A DNA stretch of 32,334 nucleotides from Collinsella sp. Its GTDB lineage: Bacteria; Actinomycetota; Coriobacteriia; Coriobacteriales; Coriobacteriaceae. Below, piece by piece: positions 1 through 7,283 of the stretch. The position numbers were made by a program, and so were the translations under genes. Below the pieces are notes generated by a model. It saw nothing but the letters and a program-made list of their open reading frames with translations, had not been told where the DNA came from and made no database searches. The stretch spans positions 1 to 32,334 of the forward strand of contig WGSL01000020.1 in NCBI GenBank assembly GCA_014871665.1, read 5' to 3'. Numbering within the stretch: the first letter of the stretch is position 1; every line of letters begins with the position of its first letter.

Positions 1-1793
1 ACCGTATAGAGCCCGCCGCGACGCAGCGGCACGCCCGCCTCCGTAAGCGCCAGCGCCATACGCTGGGCGGCGGGAACGCCCAAGCCGATCGACTTGAGCT
101 CATCGGCATGCGCAAACACCTGAGCGGGCGTGCCCTCGGCAAACACCGCGCCCTCGTTCATCACGACAATACGGTCGCAGCAATTGGCCAGGTCATCCAT
201 GCTGTGCGAAACCATGACAACGGTCAGGCCATCGCGGTGAAGTCGGTCGATGAGCCCTAGGAAATCCCTGCGCGCAGCCGGATCGAGCCCCGCCATGGGT
301 TCATCGAGCACCAGGACTTCGGGCTCCATGGCGAGTACGCCGGCGAATGCCACACGCCGTTGCTGACCGCCCGAAAGCTCAAAGGGACTCTTGTCGCCGA
401 CCGTGGAAAGGTCGAGGCCCACGCGCGAGAGCGATGTCTCAACGCGGCGGGCAACCTCGGCCTGCGACAAGCCAAGGTTGTGCGGACCAAACGCCACGTC
501 CTGCGCCACGGTTTCGGCAAACAGCTGACGCTCGGGATATTGAAACACCACGCCGACCTTGGCCTTAACCGCGGCGGCGTCTTTCTTGTTTGACAGATCG
601 AGCCTCAGCGCGCGAACGGATCCCTCCTGCGGACGGATCAGCCCGTTGAGATGCTGGACCAGAGTCGATTTACCCGAGCCGGTATGGCCTGCTAGCCCCA
701 GGAACTCGCCGCGACGCACCGTCAGCGATACATCGCGCAGCGCCCACGGACTGCTGGGGTCGTTTCCCCAGAGAGCCTGTTTGCTCGATTTGCCCGCAGT
801 GGCCGAGCGCTTATGCCAGCGGCGGCGCTCGCGCGGACTGAGCGAATAACTGTACGAAACATGGGATAGCTCTATGACGGGCTCCGACGCGTTGCCCTCG
901 TTGTCTACCGGAACAGTGCCGTCAGCGATTTCCAACTGGGATGCGGAAGGCTGCCCCGCGGTGCCTGCCCCACTTCGCTCGGCATAAGTCTGCGCAATCT
1001 CGGCGACCATATCCGCCTCACGTACCTGCGCGCAAACGGGCACGCCCTTCGCACGAAGTGTCCTACCTAAGCAGCACGACGCCGGCATATCCAGGTTGAG
1101 CTGCGCAAGTTCGTCCGCTCGCGTCAAGATTTCCTCGGGCGTACCGAGCATGGCAACGCGCCCCGCCCGAAACACCGCGACACGATCGGCCTCGGCGGCC
1201 TCTTCCATAAAGTGCGTAATCATCACGATGGTCATGCCGCGATCGTGCAACGCGCGGCAAGCCTTCATGAGGCCCTTGCGCCCACGCGGATCAAGCATCG
1301 AGGAAGCCTCATCCAATATGAGCACGCGCGGCTCCATGGCGAGCACGCCGGCAAGCGCCACGCGTTGCTTTTGGCCACCCGAAAGCGCATGGGTCTCGTG
1401 GCGCTCAAAGCCCACCAGGCCCACGCCCTTCAGTGCCTCGCGTACGCGCTGCGCAATTTGCGCCGATGGCACGCCAAGGTTTTCGGGACCAAACGCAACG
1501 TCATCTTCGACAAGCGTTGCCACCAGCTGATCATCGGGATTCTGGAACACCATGCCCGCGGTCGAACGAATGTCGTAGACCAGCTCGGGGTCGGACGCAT
1601 CCATGCCGTTGATGCGTACCGTGCCCGCATCGGGCTGCAACAGTGCATTCAGATGCTTGGCAAACGTCGACTTGCCCGACCCATTGCCACCGAGGATGCA
1701 GAAAAACTCGCCGTCCTTAATGCTCAGATCGATGCCGTCAAGTGCCTGAGCGGCACCGTCATAGCTAAAGGAAACGCCCCGACACTCAATCAT
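1..1793 (-). CDS. ECF transporter ATPase, two ABC domains fused in one polypeptide (C-terminus beyond the window)
   Basis: Energises uptake by an energy-coupling-factor transporter at the inner face of the membrane. The frame from the ATG at 1793 stays open to the window edge, so at least 597 codons are present and the end is missing. Domain 1 (residues about 1-260) has Walker A GGNGSGKST at residues 35-43, a Q-loop with QNPDDQ, signature LSGGQKQR and Walker B LILDEAS. A charged linker of roughly 100 residues follows. Domain 2 has Walker A GHTGSGKST at about 369-377, QYPERQ, LSGGQQRR and LVLDEPMAGLD. I checked the linker codon by codon and found no stop or frame change, so EcfA and EcfA' halves are fused. 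The start overlaps the ribU stop by 4 bases (ATGA), so translation is probably coupled and regulated by the upstream FMN riboswitch. The T component should lie to the left of the window. Confidence 0.9.
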   Translation of the reverse strand, partial: MIECRGVSFSYDGAAQALDGIDLSIKDGEFFCILGGNGSGKSTFAKHLNALLQPDAGTVRINGMDASDPELVYDIRSTAGMVFQNPDDQLVATLVEDDVAFGPENLGVPSAQIAQRVREALKGVGLVGFERHETHALSGGQKQRVALAGVLAMEPRVLILDEASSMLDPRGRKGLMKACRALHDRGMTIVMITHFMEEAAEADRVAVFRAGRVAMLGTPEEILTRADELAQLNLDMPASCCLGRTLRAKGVPVCAQVREADMVAEIAQTYAERSGAGTAGQPSASQLEIADGTVPVDNEGNASEPVIELSHVSYSYSLSPRERRRWHKRSATAGKSSKQALWGNDPSSPWALRDVSLTVRRGEFLGLAGHTGSGKSTLVQHLNGLIRPQEGSVRALRLDLSNKKDAAAVKAKVGVVFQYPERQLFAETVAQDVAFGPHNLGLSQAEVARRVETSLSRVGLDLSTVGDKSPFELSGGQQRRVAFAGVLAMEPEVLVLDEPMAGLDPAARRDFLGLIDRLHRDGLTVVMVSHSMDDLANCCDRIVVMNEGAVFAEGTPAQVFAHADELKSIGLGVPAAQRMALALTEAGVPLRRGGLYT

Positions 1794-2380
1794 GCGCAGC
1801 CTTTGACCTGGTCCTTTTTAGGCGTGATGAGGTTGGAAACTGCTTTATACACCGCCAGCGTCAACACCGAGTTAAGCACGGTCTTGATAAGGTTGAACGG
1901 CAGCACGGCAGGAATCATGAGCGGGGCGATCACATCGACCGAGCCATACCAGAACCAAACGCCAATGGTAAGGTTTGCGACCATAGACAGCGCCGTAGCG
2001 GCAATGACGCCGAGCACCAGGCCAATCACGGCACCCTTATAGGTGTGCATCTTCTGGTAGACGATAGCCGCAGGCAGAATATAGCCCAACGTGGCAACCA
2101 AGTTCATAAGCGCGCCGACCCAGTCACCCGTGGTGAGCGCATGGATAACGATAGCCATAGCGGCAACAGCGGTACCGGCGCCGGGACCATACGCAAACCC
2201 GCACACCATCGCCGGCACCAGCGACGGGTCATAGGTCAAAAACGGCGCCGAAGGAAGGATAGGCAGCTGCACGTACATAAACAGGGCGCCCAAGGCGCAC
2301 ATCAGCGCCATGGTAACGAGCTGTTTGGTGCTCCACCTATTCGTGTTCTCAAAATGGATATGCTGCGACTGTTCAGACAT
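1790..2380 (-). CDS. ribU: ECF transporter S component, riboflavin-specific (RibU-like)
   Basis: Membrane-embedded substrate-binding subunit for riboflavin. About 196 residues with five or six hydrophobic segments. An N-terminal region rich in Leu/Pro (LPILPSAPFLTYDPS) leads into VPAMVCGFAYGPGAG, which resembles the RibU signature of a PALLGGFAxGP-type stretch after the first helices. I chose the ATG at 2380 because AGGTGA lies 5 bases upstream; a GTG at 2389 is in frame but falls inside that Shine-Dalgarno. The gene directly follows an FMN riboswitch, which makes riboflavin the likely substrate rather than another vitamin. It overlaps the downstream fused ATPase by 4 bases. Confidence 0.88.
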   Translation of the reverse strand: MSEQSQHIHFENTNRWSTKQLVTMALMCALGALFMYVQLPILPSAPFLTYDPSLVPAMVCGFAYGPGAGTAVAAMAIVIHALTTGDWVGALMNLVATLGYILPAAIVYQKMHTYKGAVIGLVLGVIAATALSMVANLTIGVWFWYGSVDVIAPLMIPAVLPFNLIKTVLNSVLTLAVYKAVSNLITPKKDQVKGCA

Positions 2381-2394
2381 TAAGATCACCTGCC

Positions 2395-2576
2395 TCTTTC
2401 ATCCGGACTCTAACCGTTGGTACTGGGATCTCACCAGTTCAGCCGGCATGCGAACCAACACACGCACGGGTCGCGGACTCATCGGCTCGACGCAGGTCCT
2501 CGCCTGCGCCACGGCACCCCTTTGGCACCGCCCAATTTACCGCCAGTGGGGAATTCCACCCCGCCCTGAAACAGCA
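2395..2576 (-). promoter_or_regulatory. FMN riboswitch (RFN element)
   Basis: On the minus strand the conserved RFN blocks occur in order: a CAGGGCGGGGTGGAATTCCC block, then CTGGCGGTAAA, GATGAGTCCGCGACCC, CTGAACTGGTGAGATCCCAG and GGTTAGAGTCCGGATGAAAG. The aptamer ends only about 15-20 bases before the ribU start and there is no obvious terminator between them. Control is therefore probably at translation, by burying the AGGCAGGTGA ribosome site (inference). FMN binding would shut off riboflavin import. Confidence 0.95.
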
Positions 2577-2582
2577 ACTGCA

Positions 2583-2610
2583 AGTGTAGCACGAGCAATC
2601 GCTCGCGCAA
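2583..2610 (-). promoter_or_regulatory. Candidate promoter for the ribU-ecfAA' operon
   Basis: On the minus strand TTGCGC (2610-2605) is followed after 16 bases by TACACT (2588-2583), preceded by TGC as an extended -10. The predicted start near 2576 coincides with the 5' edge of the riboswitch, which supports the call. Confidence 0.6.
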
Positions 2611-2776
2611 GTATGCCGAGGGTAATTTGTGGCGGGGATCAGTTGCCGCAACAACCACGTTCCCCACCCATCCCAAAGTAGCGCGCCTTTCGCGCAAAGC
2701 GCGAAACAGCGAAGGGGACACGTATCCCTATCGACCACGTCCTTCTCCGTCCGCCGACCTCAAGGCCGTAAACGCA

Positions 2777-2919
2777 GGGAATCCGGGGGCGTGACGGGGC
2801 TTCTCTCCGGAACATTCCGCAGGACGCAAAGAGGCTCCGCAGCGCGAAGCGCGATGCGGAGCCTCTTTGCATGTCCGAGGACGTTCCGGAGAGAAGCCCC
2901 GTCACGCCCCCGGATTCCC
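2777..2919. repeat. Long perfect inverted repeat (37-bp arms) with a nested 16-bp palindrome
   Basis: The arm at 2777-2813 is the exact reverse complement of 2883-2919 (37 of 37). Inside, 2826-2841 pairs perfectly with 2855-2870, and the centre reads GCGC-GAA-GCGC. The whole 143-base unit can fold into one very stable hairpin or cruciform. It begins 27 bases beyond the groEL stop codon on the groEL strand, so it may end or stabilise that transcript, but it has no U-tract typical of an intrinsic terminator. The rest of the non-coding stretch 2611-2945 holds a smaller hairpin near 2687-2710 and a GGGGACACG motif, and no gene that I can support. Confidence 0.9.
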
Positions 2920-2945
2920 GGTGGGAGTTCTAGACCTTGTCGGCC

Positions 2946-4583
2946 TTAGTACATACCGCCGCCCTGCTGACCAGCGGTAGCAGCAGCGATTGCGTCCTCA
3001 AGCTGAGTGTTCTTGGGCACATCGGAGACGGTGGCCTCGGTGATGAGGATCAGGCTGGCGACAGAAGCAGCGTTCTGCAGGGTGACGCGGCTGACCTTGA
3101 CGGGGTCGAGGACGCCCATCTCGATCATGTCGCCCCACTCGCCGTTGGCAGAGTTGAGACCCTGGCCGGCGGGCAGCTCGGCGACCTTGTCGACCACGAC
3201 AGCGCCCTCAAAGCCAGCGTTCTTGGCGATGGTGGCGACCGGAGCGGTCAGAGCCTTCTTGACGATGTCGACGCCGATCTTCTCCTCGGGGTCATCGATC
3301 TCGACGGCATCGAGCGCAGGAGCAGCGTCCATGAAGGCGACGCCGCCGCCAGCGACAATGCCCTCCTCGACAGCAGCGCGGGTGGCCTGCAGGGCGTCCT
3401 CGACGCGATGTTTGATCTCCTTGAGCTCGGACTCGGTAGCAGCGCCGACCTTGATGACGGCAACGCCACCGGAGAGCTTGGCCAGGCGCTCCTGGAGCTT
3501 CTCACGGTCGAAGTCAGAGGTGGTGTTCTCCATCTCGCCCTTAATCTGAGCGATACGGGCGTCGATGGCCTCCTTGGAGCCAGCGCCGCCGACGACGACG
3601 GTGTTGTCCTTAGAGATGGTGACGGACTTAGCGGTACCGAGCATATCGGCGGTGATGTCAGCGACCTTCACGCCCAACTCGTCCAGGGCAGCCTGGCCAC
3701 CGGTGAGGACGGCGATGTCCTCGAGAATGCGCTTGCGGCGATCGCCGTAGCCCGGGGCCTTGACGGCGCAGACGTTGAGGGCGCCACGGATCTTGTTGAG
3801 GACCAGGGTAGGCAGAGCTTCGCCGTCGATGTCCTCAGCGATGATGAGCAGGCCACGGCCAGCGCGCTGGACAGCCTCGAGAACGGGCATGATGTCCTGA
3901 ACGCTGGAGATCTTCTGGTCGGTGATGAGGATGTACGGATCCTTCATCACGGCCTCCATGCGGTCGTTATCCGTGACGAAGTAAGCGGAGACATAGCCCT
4001 TGTCGAACTGCATGCCCTCGACGGTGTCGATGGTGATGTCGAACGTCTGGGAATCCTCGACGGTGATGACGCCGTCCTTGCCCACGACCTCCATGGCCTC
4101 GGCGATCTTCTCGCCGACCTCGGGGTCACCGGCAGAGATGGTGCCGACGGAAGCAATCTGCTCCTTGGTCTCGACCGGCTTGGCCTGCTTCTTCATCTCG
4201 GCGACGGCGGCGTTGACGGCCTTGTCGATGCCGCGACGGATGGCCAGCGGGTTGGCGCCAGCGGCGACGTTGCGCAGACCGTCGTTGACGATGGCCTGAG
4301 CGAGCAGAGTTGCGGTGGTGGTGCCGTCACCCACGGTGTCGTTGGTCTTGGTGGCGACCTCCTTCACCAGCTGAGCGCCCATGTTCTCGATGTTGTCCTC
4401 GAGCTCGATCTCCTTGGCGACGGAAACGCCGTCGTTGGTGATGGTCGGGGCACCGAACGTGCGCTGCAGCGCAACGTAGCGACCCTTGGGGCCCATGGTG
4501 ACGGTAACGGCGTCGGCCAGAGTGTTGACGCCCTTGGCGAGCTTAGCGCGGGCATCGGTGTTGAACGTAATGTTCTTTGCCAT
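2946..4583 (-). CDS. groEL: Chaperonin GroEL (60 kDa)
   Basis: ATP-driven folding chaperonin, cytosolic, forming double heptameric rings with GroES. The 545-residue length is normal for the family. Visible family signatures are GPKGR near residue 31, APTITNDGVSVAKEIELED, the nucleotide-binding GDGTTT at residues 85-90, AAVEEGIVAGGG and a C-terminal GQQGGGMY in place of a long GGM-repeat tail. The start at 4583 is preceded by GGAGG at a good distance. It lies 96 bases after groES on the same strand, separated by a strong hairpin. Codon choice is strongly biased, which also creates a long open frame on the opposite strand. Confidence 0.98.
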   Translation of the reverse strand: MAKNITFNTDARAKLAKGVNTLADAVTVTMGPKGRYVALQRTFGAPTITNDGVSVAKEIELEDNIENMGAQLVKEVATKTNDTVGDGTTTATLLAQAIVNDGLRNVAAGANPLAIRRGIDKAVNAAVAEMKKQAKPVETKEQIASVGTISAGDPEVGEKIAEAMEVVGKDGVITVEDSQTFDITIDTVEGMQFDKGYVSAYFVTDNDRMEAVMKDPYILITDQKISSVQDIMPVLEAVQRAGRGLLIIAEDIDGEALPTLVLNKIRGALNVCAVKAPGYGDRRKRILEDIAVLTGGQAALDELGVKVADITADMLGTAKSVTISKDNTVVVGGAGSKEAIDARIAQIKGEMENTTSDFDREKLQERLAKLSGGVAVIKVGAATESELKEIKHRVEDALQATRAAVEEGIVAGGGVAFMDAAPALDAVEIDDPEEKIGVDIVKKALTAPVATIAKNAGFEGAVVVDKVAELPAGQGLNSANGEWGDMIEMGVLDPVKVSRVTLQNAASVASLILITEATVSDVPKNTQLEDAIAAATAGQQGGGMY

Positions 4584-4613
4584 GGTAGGTAATCCTCCAA
4601 AAGAAATGTGACT

Positions 4614-4649
4614 CGCGTCGCCGCTTCCGAGTCCTATGCGGCGGACGCG
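4614..4649 (-). promoter_or_regulatory. Hairpin between groES and groEL
   Basis: CGCGTCGCCGC at 4614-4624 pairs with GCGGCGGACGCG at 4638-4649 with a single bulged base and a 13-base loop. On the groEL strand it is followed by a moderately U-rich stretch and then the groEL Shine-Dalgarno. It could attenuate read-through or set an mRNA processing point (inference). Confidence 0.55.
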
Positions 4650-4679
4650 TTCAAAGACGAATCAGAGATTCTGACGAGA

Positions 4680-4973
4680 CTAGGCCTCGACGACAGCGTA
4701 GATGTCGTCGGCGCGCATCAGCAGATACTTCTCGCCGTCGACCTTGACCTCGTTGCCACCGAACTTACCGTAGATGACAACGTCACCGACCTTGACGTCC
4801 ATGGGGATGCGCTCACCCTTGTCGTTGACCTTGCCGGCGCCAACGGCAACGATGGTGCCGCGCTGCGGCTTCTCCTGAGCGTTGCTGGCGATATACAGAC
4901 CAGAAGCGGTCTTCTGCTCGGCCTCGTCGGGCTTGACCAGAACACGATCTGCAAGCGGCTTCAAAGACGACAT
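4680..4973 (-). CDS. groES: Co-chaperonin GroES (10 kDa)
   Basis: Heptameric lid of the GroEL chamber. The 97-residue length matches the family. The N-terminal LKPLADRVLVKP, the mobile loop around residues 16-35 (EAEQKTASGLYIAS), GTIVAVGAGK and VGDVVIYGKFGG are all diagnostic. The ATG at 4973 follows AAGGAGGAG at a short normal spacing. It is first in a two-gene operon with groEL. I looked for a CIRCE element (TTAGCACTC-N9-GAGTGCTAA) and a HAIR-type HspR site between 4974 and 5110 and saw neither, so control of this operon is not explained by the usual motifs. Confidence 0.98.
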   Translation of the reverse strand: MSSLKPLADRVLVKPDEAEQKTASGLYIASNAQEKPQRGTIVAVGAGKVNDKGERIPMDVKVGDVVIYGKFGGNEVKVDGEKYLLMRADDIYAVVEA

Positions 4974-5001
4974 GCTTGTCTCCTCCTTTTTGGGCCGCGC
5001 G

Positions 5002-5071
5002 GTTATACCACGCGAATTAACCCTTTTTGTTTGCGTACGCGTTGAATGGTACCCACGAATGGCGGGTTATA
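5002..5071 (-). promoter_or_regulatory. Two candidate -10 boxes upstream of groES
   Basis: Two nearly identical minus-strand stretches, TTGTATAACC (TATAAC at 5071-5066) and TGGTATAACC (TATAAC at 5007-5002), lie 64 bases apart upstream of groES. Each carries a TG extended -10. No convincing -35 accompanies either, so this is a weak call. Confidence 0.35.
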
Positions 5072-5110
5072 CAACACGGAGTCAAAAAATCTTATTTTTT
5101 GGCACTTAGA

Positions 5111-5321
5111 TTTTCTGAATGCCGGGGGATAACTTAGCGGTGGCTCCCGTGTGGCTCCGGAGGGGCGGGGCATAAGGTTTCCTGCTCGGGCAGTCCTGCT
5201 CGCACGAAGGCCACATTAAGCGGCTTTCGGCTCGTGCGGAACTCGCGATAAACCTTATGCCCCGCCCCTCCGGAGCCACACGGGAGGCAGGTTAACTAAT
5301 TCGAGCCCGGCATTCAGAAAA
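5111..5321. repeat. Large composite palindrome (16-bp outer and 35-bp inner perfect arms)
   Basis: The outer arm 5111-5126 (TTTTCTGAATGCCGGG) is the exact reverse complement of 5306-5321. The inner arm 5146-5180 is the exact reverse complement of 5250-5284 (35 of 35). The 69-base loop holds a further hairpin, CGCACGA at 5201-5207 with TCGTGCG at 5232-5238. It fills most of the gene-free stretch between groES and the next gene. No reading frame inside looks real. Confidence 0.9.
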
Positions 5322-5393
5322 GTCAGTGCAGCAAAATGGCGATGCGGATGGAATGCACAAGATAGGAGCACGTTGTTGGGACGCGCTCTTTTA

Positions 5394-5460
5394 AGTTGCG
5401 GTGGAATAGTTCCTGTTTTTGGGCTTGAAGGCCGATTTTAGGGACTATTTCACCGCAACT
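5394..5460. repeat. 21-bp inverted repeat hairpin 3' of the amidohydrolase gene
   Basis: The arm 5394-5414 pairs with 5440-5460 over 21 bases with two differences, both of which become G-U pairs in RNA read from the plus strand. The loop is 25 bases. It ends 18 bases past the stop of the minus-strand amidohydrolase gene. Confidence 0.8.
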
Positions 5461-5478
5461 GAGGGGTGGGATGTGGGG

Positions 5479-7116
5479 TTAGCGCTCGTAGATTAAGTTG
5501 CCTGCCAGGTAGGTCGCCTGAACCTTGGTGGCCTGGAGCTCTTGGGGGTCGATGGTGAGCGGGTTTTGGTCCAGGACTACCAGGTCGGCATACTTGCCGG
5601 GCTCCAAGCTGCCGAGGTTTTGCTCGTCGCCCGCTGCATAGGCGCTGCCCAGGGTGTAGTTGCGCAGGGCTGTTGCTGCATCGATGCGCTCGCTCGGTAA
5701 CCAGCCGCCCTCGGGCCAGTGGCTTTTGGGATCCTGGCGCGTGATAGCCGTGTAGAGCACGTTCATGCTTGTAACAGCTGTGATGGGGCTATCGGTGCCG
5801 AAGGCTTGGCGGATGCCGCGCTGCTTATAGGTCGCAAACGGCCACATGATGCGGCTGCGTTCCAGGCCCAGATCGCGCTCGGGGCCGCCCGGGTCGAGTG
5901 TAATGTGACAGGGCTGGCTCGAGGCAACGACGTTAAGCTTGCGTAGACGATCGATGTCCTCGGGCAAGAGGTTCTCCAGGTGCTCGAGCGTGTTATGGCC
6001 GTGCTGGGGCAGGCCGTACAGGTCGGCGGCCTCCTCGAAGATATCCAGCGCGGCATGAATCGCACCGTCGCCGATGACGTGGATGCGCACGGTATGGCCG
6101 CGCTCCGCGGCCGCCAGAACCAGCTTGCGCATGCGCTCGGCAGGAACCGTCAGGCGACCTTGATCGCCCGGGAAGCGCGGGTTGGTATAGGGCTCGGTGA
6201 GATAGGCCGTGTGTTCGCTCGACACGCCGTCGAAGAACTGCTTAAAGCCTGGCGCCGAAAGCAGCGCGTTGTTCGCGTAACGTACCTGCAGCTCTTCCAA
6301 GCGCGATTGGTCATCCAGCAGCGTGGGAAACAAATGGGCTCGGATGCCCAACTTGCCGGCTGCCTGCAGTTTGTCGTAGACGTCGTCGCGGATAAAATCG
6401 CAGCCCGGCATGGGCATGAGCGACATATCGCATATCGAGGTGATGCCCTGCTCGGCCATCCGCCTCATTTGATCGGCGTAAGCGCTTGCGATGCGATCCT
6501 CGCCCAGCCACTCAAGGCAGCGCGGTAGCAGCTGCATGGCAGCCGCCTCGTGAGCAATACCCGTGAGCTCGCCGTTTGCGTCCTTGTCGTAGCTACCGCC
6601 CGCTGGTGGCTCGCTGTCGCGCGTGACGCCGAGTGCATCGAGTGCGCGGCTGTTGAGCCACAGCGTGTGCCCGTCGCCCGAATACATAACACAGGGACGA
6701 TCGGGGAATGCCACATCGAGCGACGCCTTGGTAGGATGCTCGGGCGGGTCCCAACGGTAGTCGCGCCAGCCCTGCGTCACAACCCAAGCGTCGTCGGGCA
6801 GGTCCTGGGAAAACTCGAGCGCATGTTGCACCAGCGCCGCCTCGGACGTGCCCATATCCATGAGCATGTACGGCGAGGAACCGACCGAGGTATGGAAGAA
6901 GTGCAGATGAGCGTCATGGAAACCGGGGCAGACAAACTGCTCGCCGTAGTCGATAACCGACGTAGCGGCAGGAGCGGCGGCGATCACGTCATCGGGCGCA
7001 CCGACTGCGACGATACGGTCGCCTGCGATGGCAATCGCCAGCTCGCGGGTGGTATCGATGCCGTCTTGCGCGGTAAAGACGTTCTTGGAGCGGATAATCC
7101 GATCGATATGTTGCAT
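5479..7116 (-). CDS. YtcJ-like metal-dependent amidohydrolase
   Basis: Predicted cytosolic hydrolase of the amidohydrolase superfamily, YtcJ/LAF3 branch; its substrate cannot be read from the sequence. Visible features in order: an N-terminal IIRSKNVFT strand, the metal-binding HxH in PGFHDAHLHF, DGHTLWLNSRALD, GELTGIAHEAA, KQFFDGVSSEHTAYL, HVIGDGAIHAALD, HNTLEHLENL, a SQPCHITLDPGG block and FGTDSPI near the C-terminus, ending with the usual composite-domain PGKYADLVVLDQNP. About 545 residues, normal for the branch. The start is uncertain: ATGs at 7128, 7122 and 7116 are in frame, and I prefer 7116 because GGGG lies 6 bases upstream and the protein then begins like its relatives. A more distal GTG at 7194 lies upstream of the likely promoter. 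It is divergent from the M20 hydrolase. Confidence 0.88.
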   Translation of the reverse strand: MQHIDRIIRSKNVFTAQDGIDTTRELAIAIAGDRIVAVGAPDDVIAAAPAATSVIDYGEQFVCPGFHDAHLHFFHTSVGSSPYMLMDMGTSEAALVQHALEFSQDLPDDAWVVTQGWRDYRWDPPEHPTKASLDVAFPDRPCVMYSGDGHTLWLNSRALDALGVTRDSEPPAGGSYDKDANGELTGIAHEAAAMQLLPRCLEWLGEDRIASAYADQMRRMAEQGITSICDMSLMPMPGCDFIRDDVYDKLQAAGKLGIRAHLFPTLLDDQSRLEELQVRYANNALLSAPGFKQFFDGVSSEHTAYLTEPYTNPRFPGDQGRLTVPAERMRKLVLAAAERGHTVRIHVIGDGAIHAALDIFEEAADLYGLPQHGHNTLEHLENLLPEDIDRLRKLNVVASSQPCHITLDPGGPERDLGLERSRIMWPFATYKQRGIRQAFGTDSPITAVTSMNVLYTAITRQDPKSHWPEGGWLPSERIDAATALRNYTLGSAYAAGDEQNLGSLEPGKYADLVVLDQNPLTIDPQELQATKVQATYLAGNLIYER

Positions 7117-7154
7117 GGGCATCCCCATCTCTGGCAGGAAATTCAACACCCCCG

Positions 7155-7160
7155 AGTGTA
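7155..7160 (-). promoter_or_regulatory. Candidate -10 box for the amidohydrolase gene
   Basis: TACACT on the minus strand lies 32-38 bases upstream of the preferred start, with TTTTGT 16 bases further up as a weak -35. Its position argues against translation starting at 7194. Confidence 0.35.
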
Positions 7161-7202
7161 CTCCCCCGCCCTTGTAACAAAACCCCAGCGGCAAACGGCA
7201 AC

Positions 7203-7232
7203 TTTACCAGCCCTAGCGGCAGGTGGCATACT
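7203..7232 (+). promoter_or_regulatory. Candidate promoter for the M20 hydrolase gene
   Basis: TTTACC (7203-7208), an 18-base spacer and CATACT (7227-7232) preceded by TGG as an extended -10. The leader would be about 45 bases long. Confidence 0.45.
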
Positions 7233-7283
7233 GAAGAGAGCCTGTACGATTTTGCGATCAACCCAGCAAGGAGCAAATCGACC

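Noticed and set aside
1212..2042. 276-codon plus-strand frame opposite the ECF ATPase
   Set aside because: The minus strand has complete ABC motifs in one open frame.
2599..2949. Small frames in both strands between the riboswitch and groEL
   Set aside because: They read through the long palindrome and give similar Arg/Ser-rich peptides on both strands, a by-product of the inverted repeat.
2937..4592. 551-codon plus-strand open frame opposite groEL
   Set aside because: It mirrors groEL exactly and arises from its codon bias; its translation is repetitive Asp/Gly/Leu with no family resemblance.
4974..5110. CIRCE or HAIR operator before groES
   Set aside because: Neither inverted repeat is present; only a loose GGCACTTAG-like string was seen.
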